From positions 2,255,290 through 2,319,289 of the forward strand of contig NZ_LR732707.1 in NCBI RefSeq assembly GCF_902506555.1: a stretch of 64,000 bases of DNA. The letters are read 5' to 3'. A program made the translations under genes and the position numbers. The DNA is from Sphingorhabdus sp. 109 (lineage in GTDB: Bacteria > Pseudomonadota > Alphaproteobacteria > Sphingomonadales > Sphingomonadaceae). Shown piece after piece: positions 63,899 through 64,000 of the stretch. The first letter of the stretch is position 1. Each line of letters opens with the position of its first letter. The notes under the pieces were generated by a model. The model saw only the letters and a list, made by a program, of their open reading frames with translations, searched no databases and was not told the origin of the DNA.

Positions 63899-64000
63899 AT
63901 GCAATTACCCGTGTTCATTGACTCCACCCATTATAGCGATGCCGAACGGCTGATCACCAACTATGGCGAGGAAGCCGGTCTGGAAGCAGCCAATCGGGCC
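63899..64000 (+). CDS. 5' end of an unidentified small gene (partial)
   Basis: The ATG at 63899 has AGGAGCC at a good distance and starts MQLPVFIDSTHYSDAERL, then a helical, acidic stretch to the window edge. The first 34 codons are open. It resembles short sphingomonad proteins of unknown function that begin with a small helical domain, but a family cannot be named from this length. A short hairpin (63863-63880) precedes it. Confidence 0.6.
   Translation, partial: MQLPVFIDSTHYSDAERLITNYGEEAGLEAANRA

Overview
The window reads as an ordinary chromosomal segment of an alphaproteobacterium of the order Sphingomonadales. The basis is inference from protein style: the ParC, RpoB and RpoC sequences, the DUF1285, DUF1499, DUF2254 and DUF4349 companions, a poly-proline OmpA linker and sphingomonad-type dispersed repeats. 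No rRNA, tRNA, CRISPR array, transposase, integrase or phage gene was found. About 60 protein genes are supported. Genes lie on both strands with short gaps, and many form overlapping pairs.

Layout. 1-8.0 kb: MscS channel, acetyltransferase, DUF2254 membrane protein, cytochrome c lipoprotein, 3-methyladenine glycosylase, a methyltransferase-like membrane protein, a PQQ-type sugar dehydrogenase and a DUF1499 protein. 8.1-13.1 kb: a plus-strand run of GNAT, DUF1285, Nudix CoA pyrophosphatase, CCA-adding enzyme and acetyl-CoA synthetase, ending in a palindromic repeat cluster. 13.3-18.6 kb: nitroreductase, small proteins, a two-subunit sodium/solute symporter, and divergent TetR and MarR-like regulators. 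18.9-27.1 kb: parC, a DUF4349 lipoprotein, purC, then a Slam outer-membrane translocator with its TbpB-like lipoprotein (type XI secretion) lying between purC and purSQ.

27.3-37.8 kb: a barrel-less OmpA remnant, a hairpin-rich leader, and rplJ-rplL with a strong terminator. Then comes about 8.8 kb of accessory genes where rpoB would normally follow: a CYP153-like P450, apt plus a nucleosidase, a carotenoid oxygenase with a divergent TetR, a membrane sulfatase, an HTH/DUF2975 pair and a frameshifted membrane gene. 37.9-46.8 kb: rpoB and rpoC, with a shared terminator. RpoB carries an insertion of about 72 residues in the beta lobe. 46.8-51.9 kb: a secreted MVL-lectin-like protein, an azoreductase/pirin pair with a divergent LysR regulator, an M48-PDZ protease and a small lipoprotein. 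52-57.5 kb: a minus-strand operon of RND adaptor, RND pump, msrA and galU. 57.7-64 kb: aquaporin, Sua5, acyl-CoA dehydrogenase, DUF815 ATPase, a second sugar dehydrogenase, a small membrane protein and the start of one more gene.

Connections. Acs and the symporter pair could together take up and activate acetate or a similar acid. The nucleosidase and Apt could form an adenine salvage step. The RND-msrA-galU run suggests envelope and oxidant stress defence. The most unusual items are the type XI module inside the purine locus, the RpoB insertion, the split rplJL/rpoBC cluster, the structured leaders before rplJ and rpoB, and the lectin protein beside rpoC.
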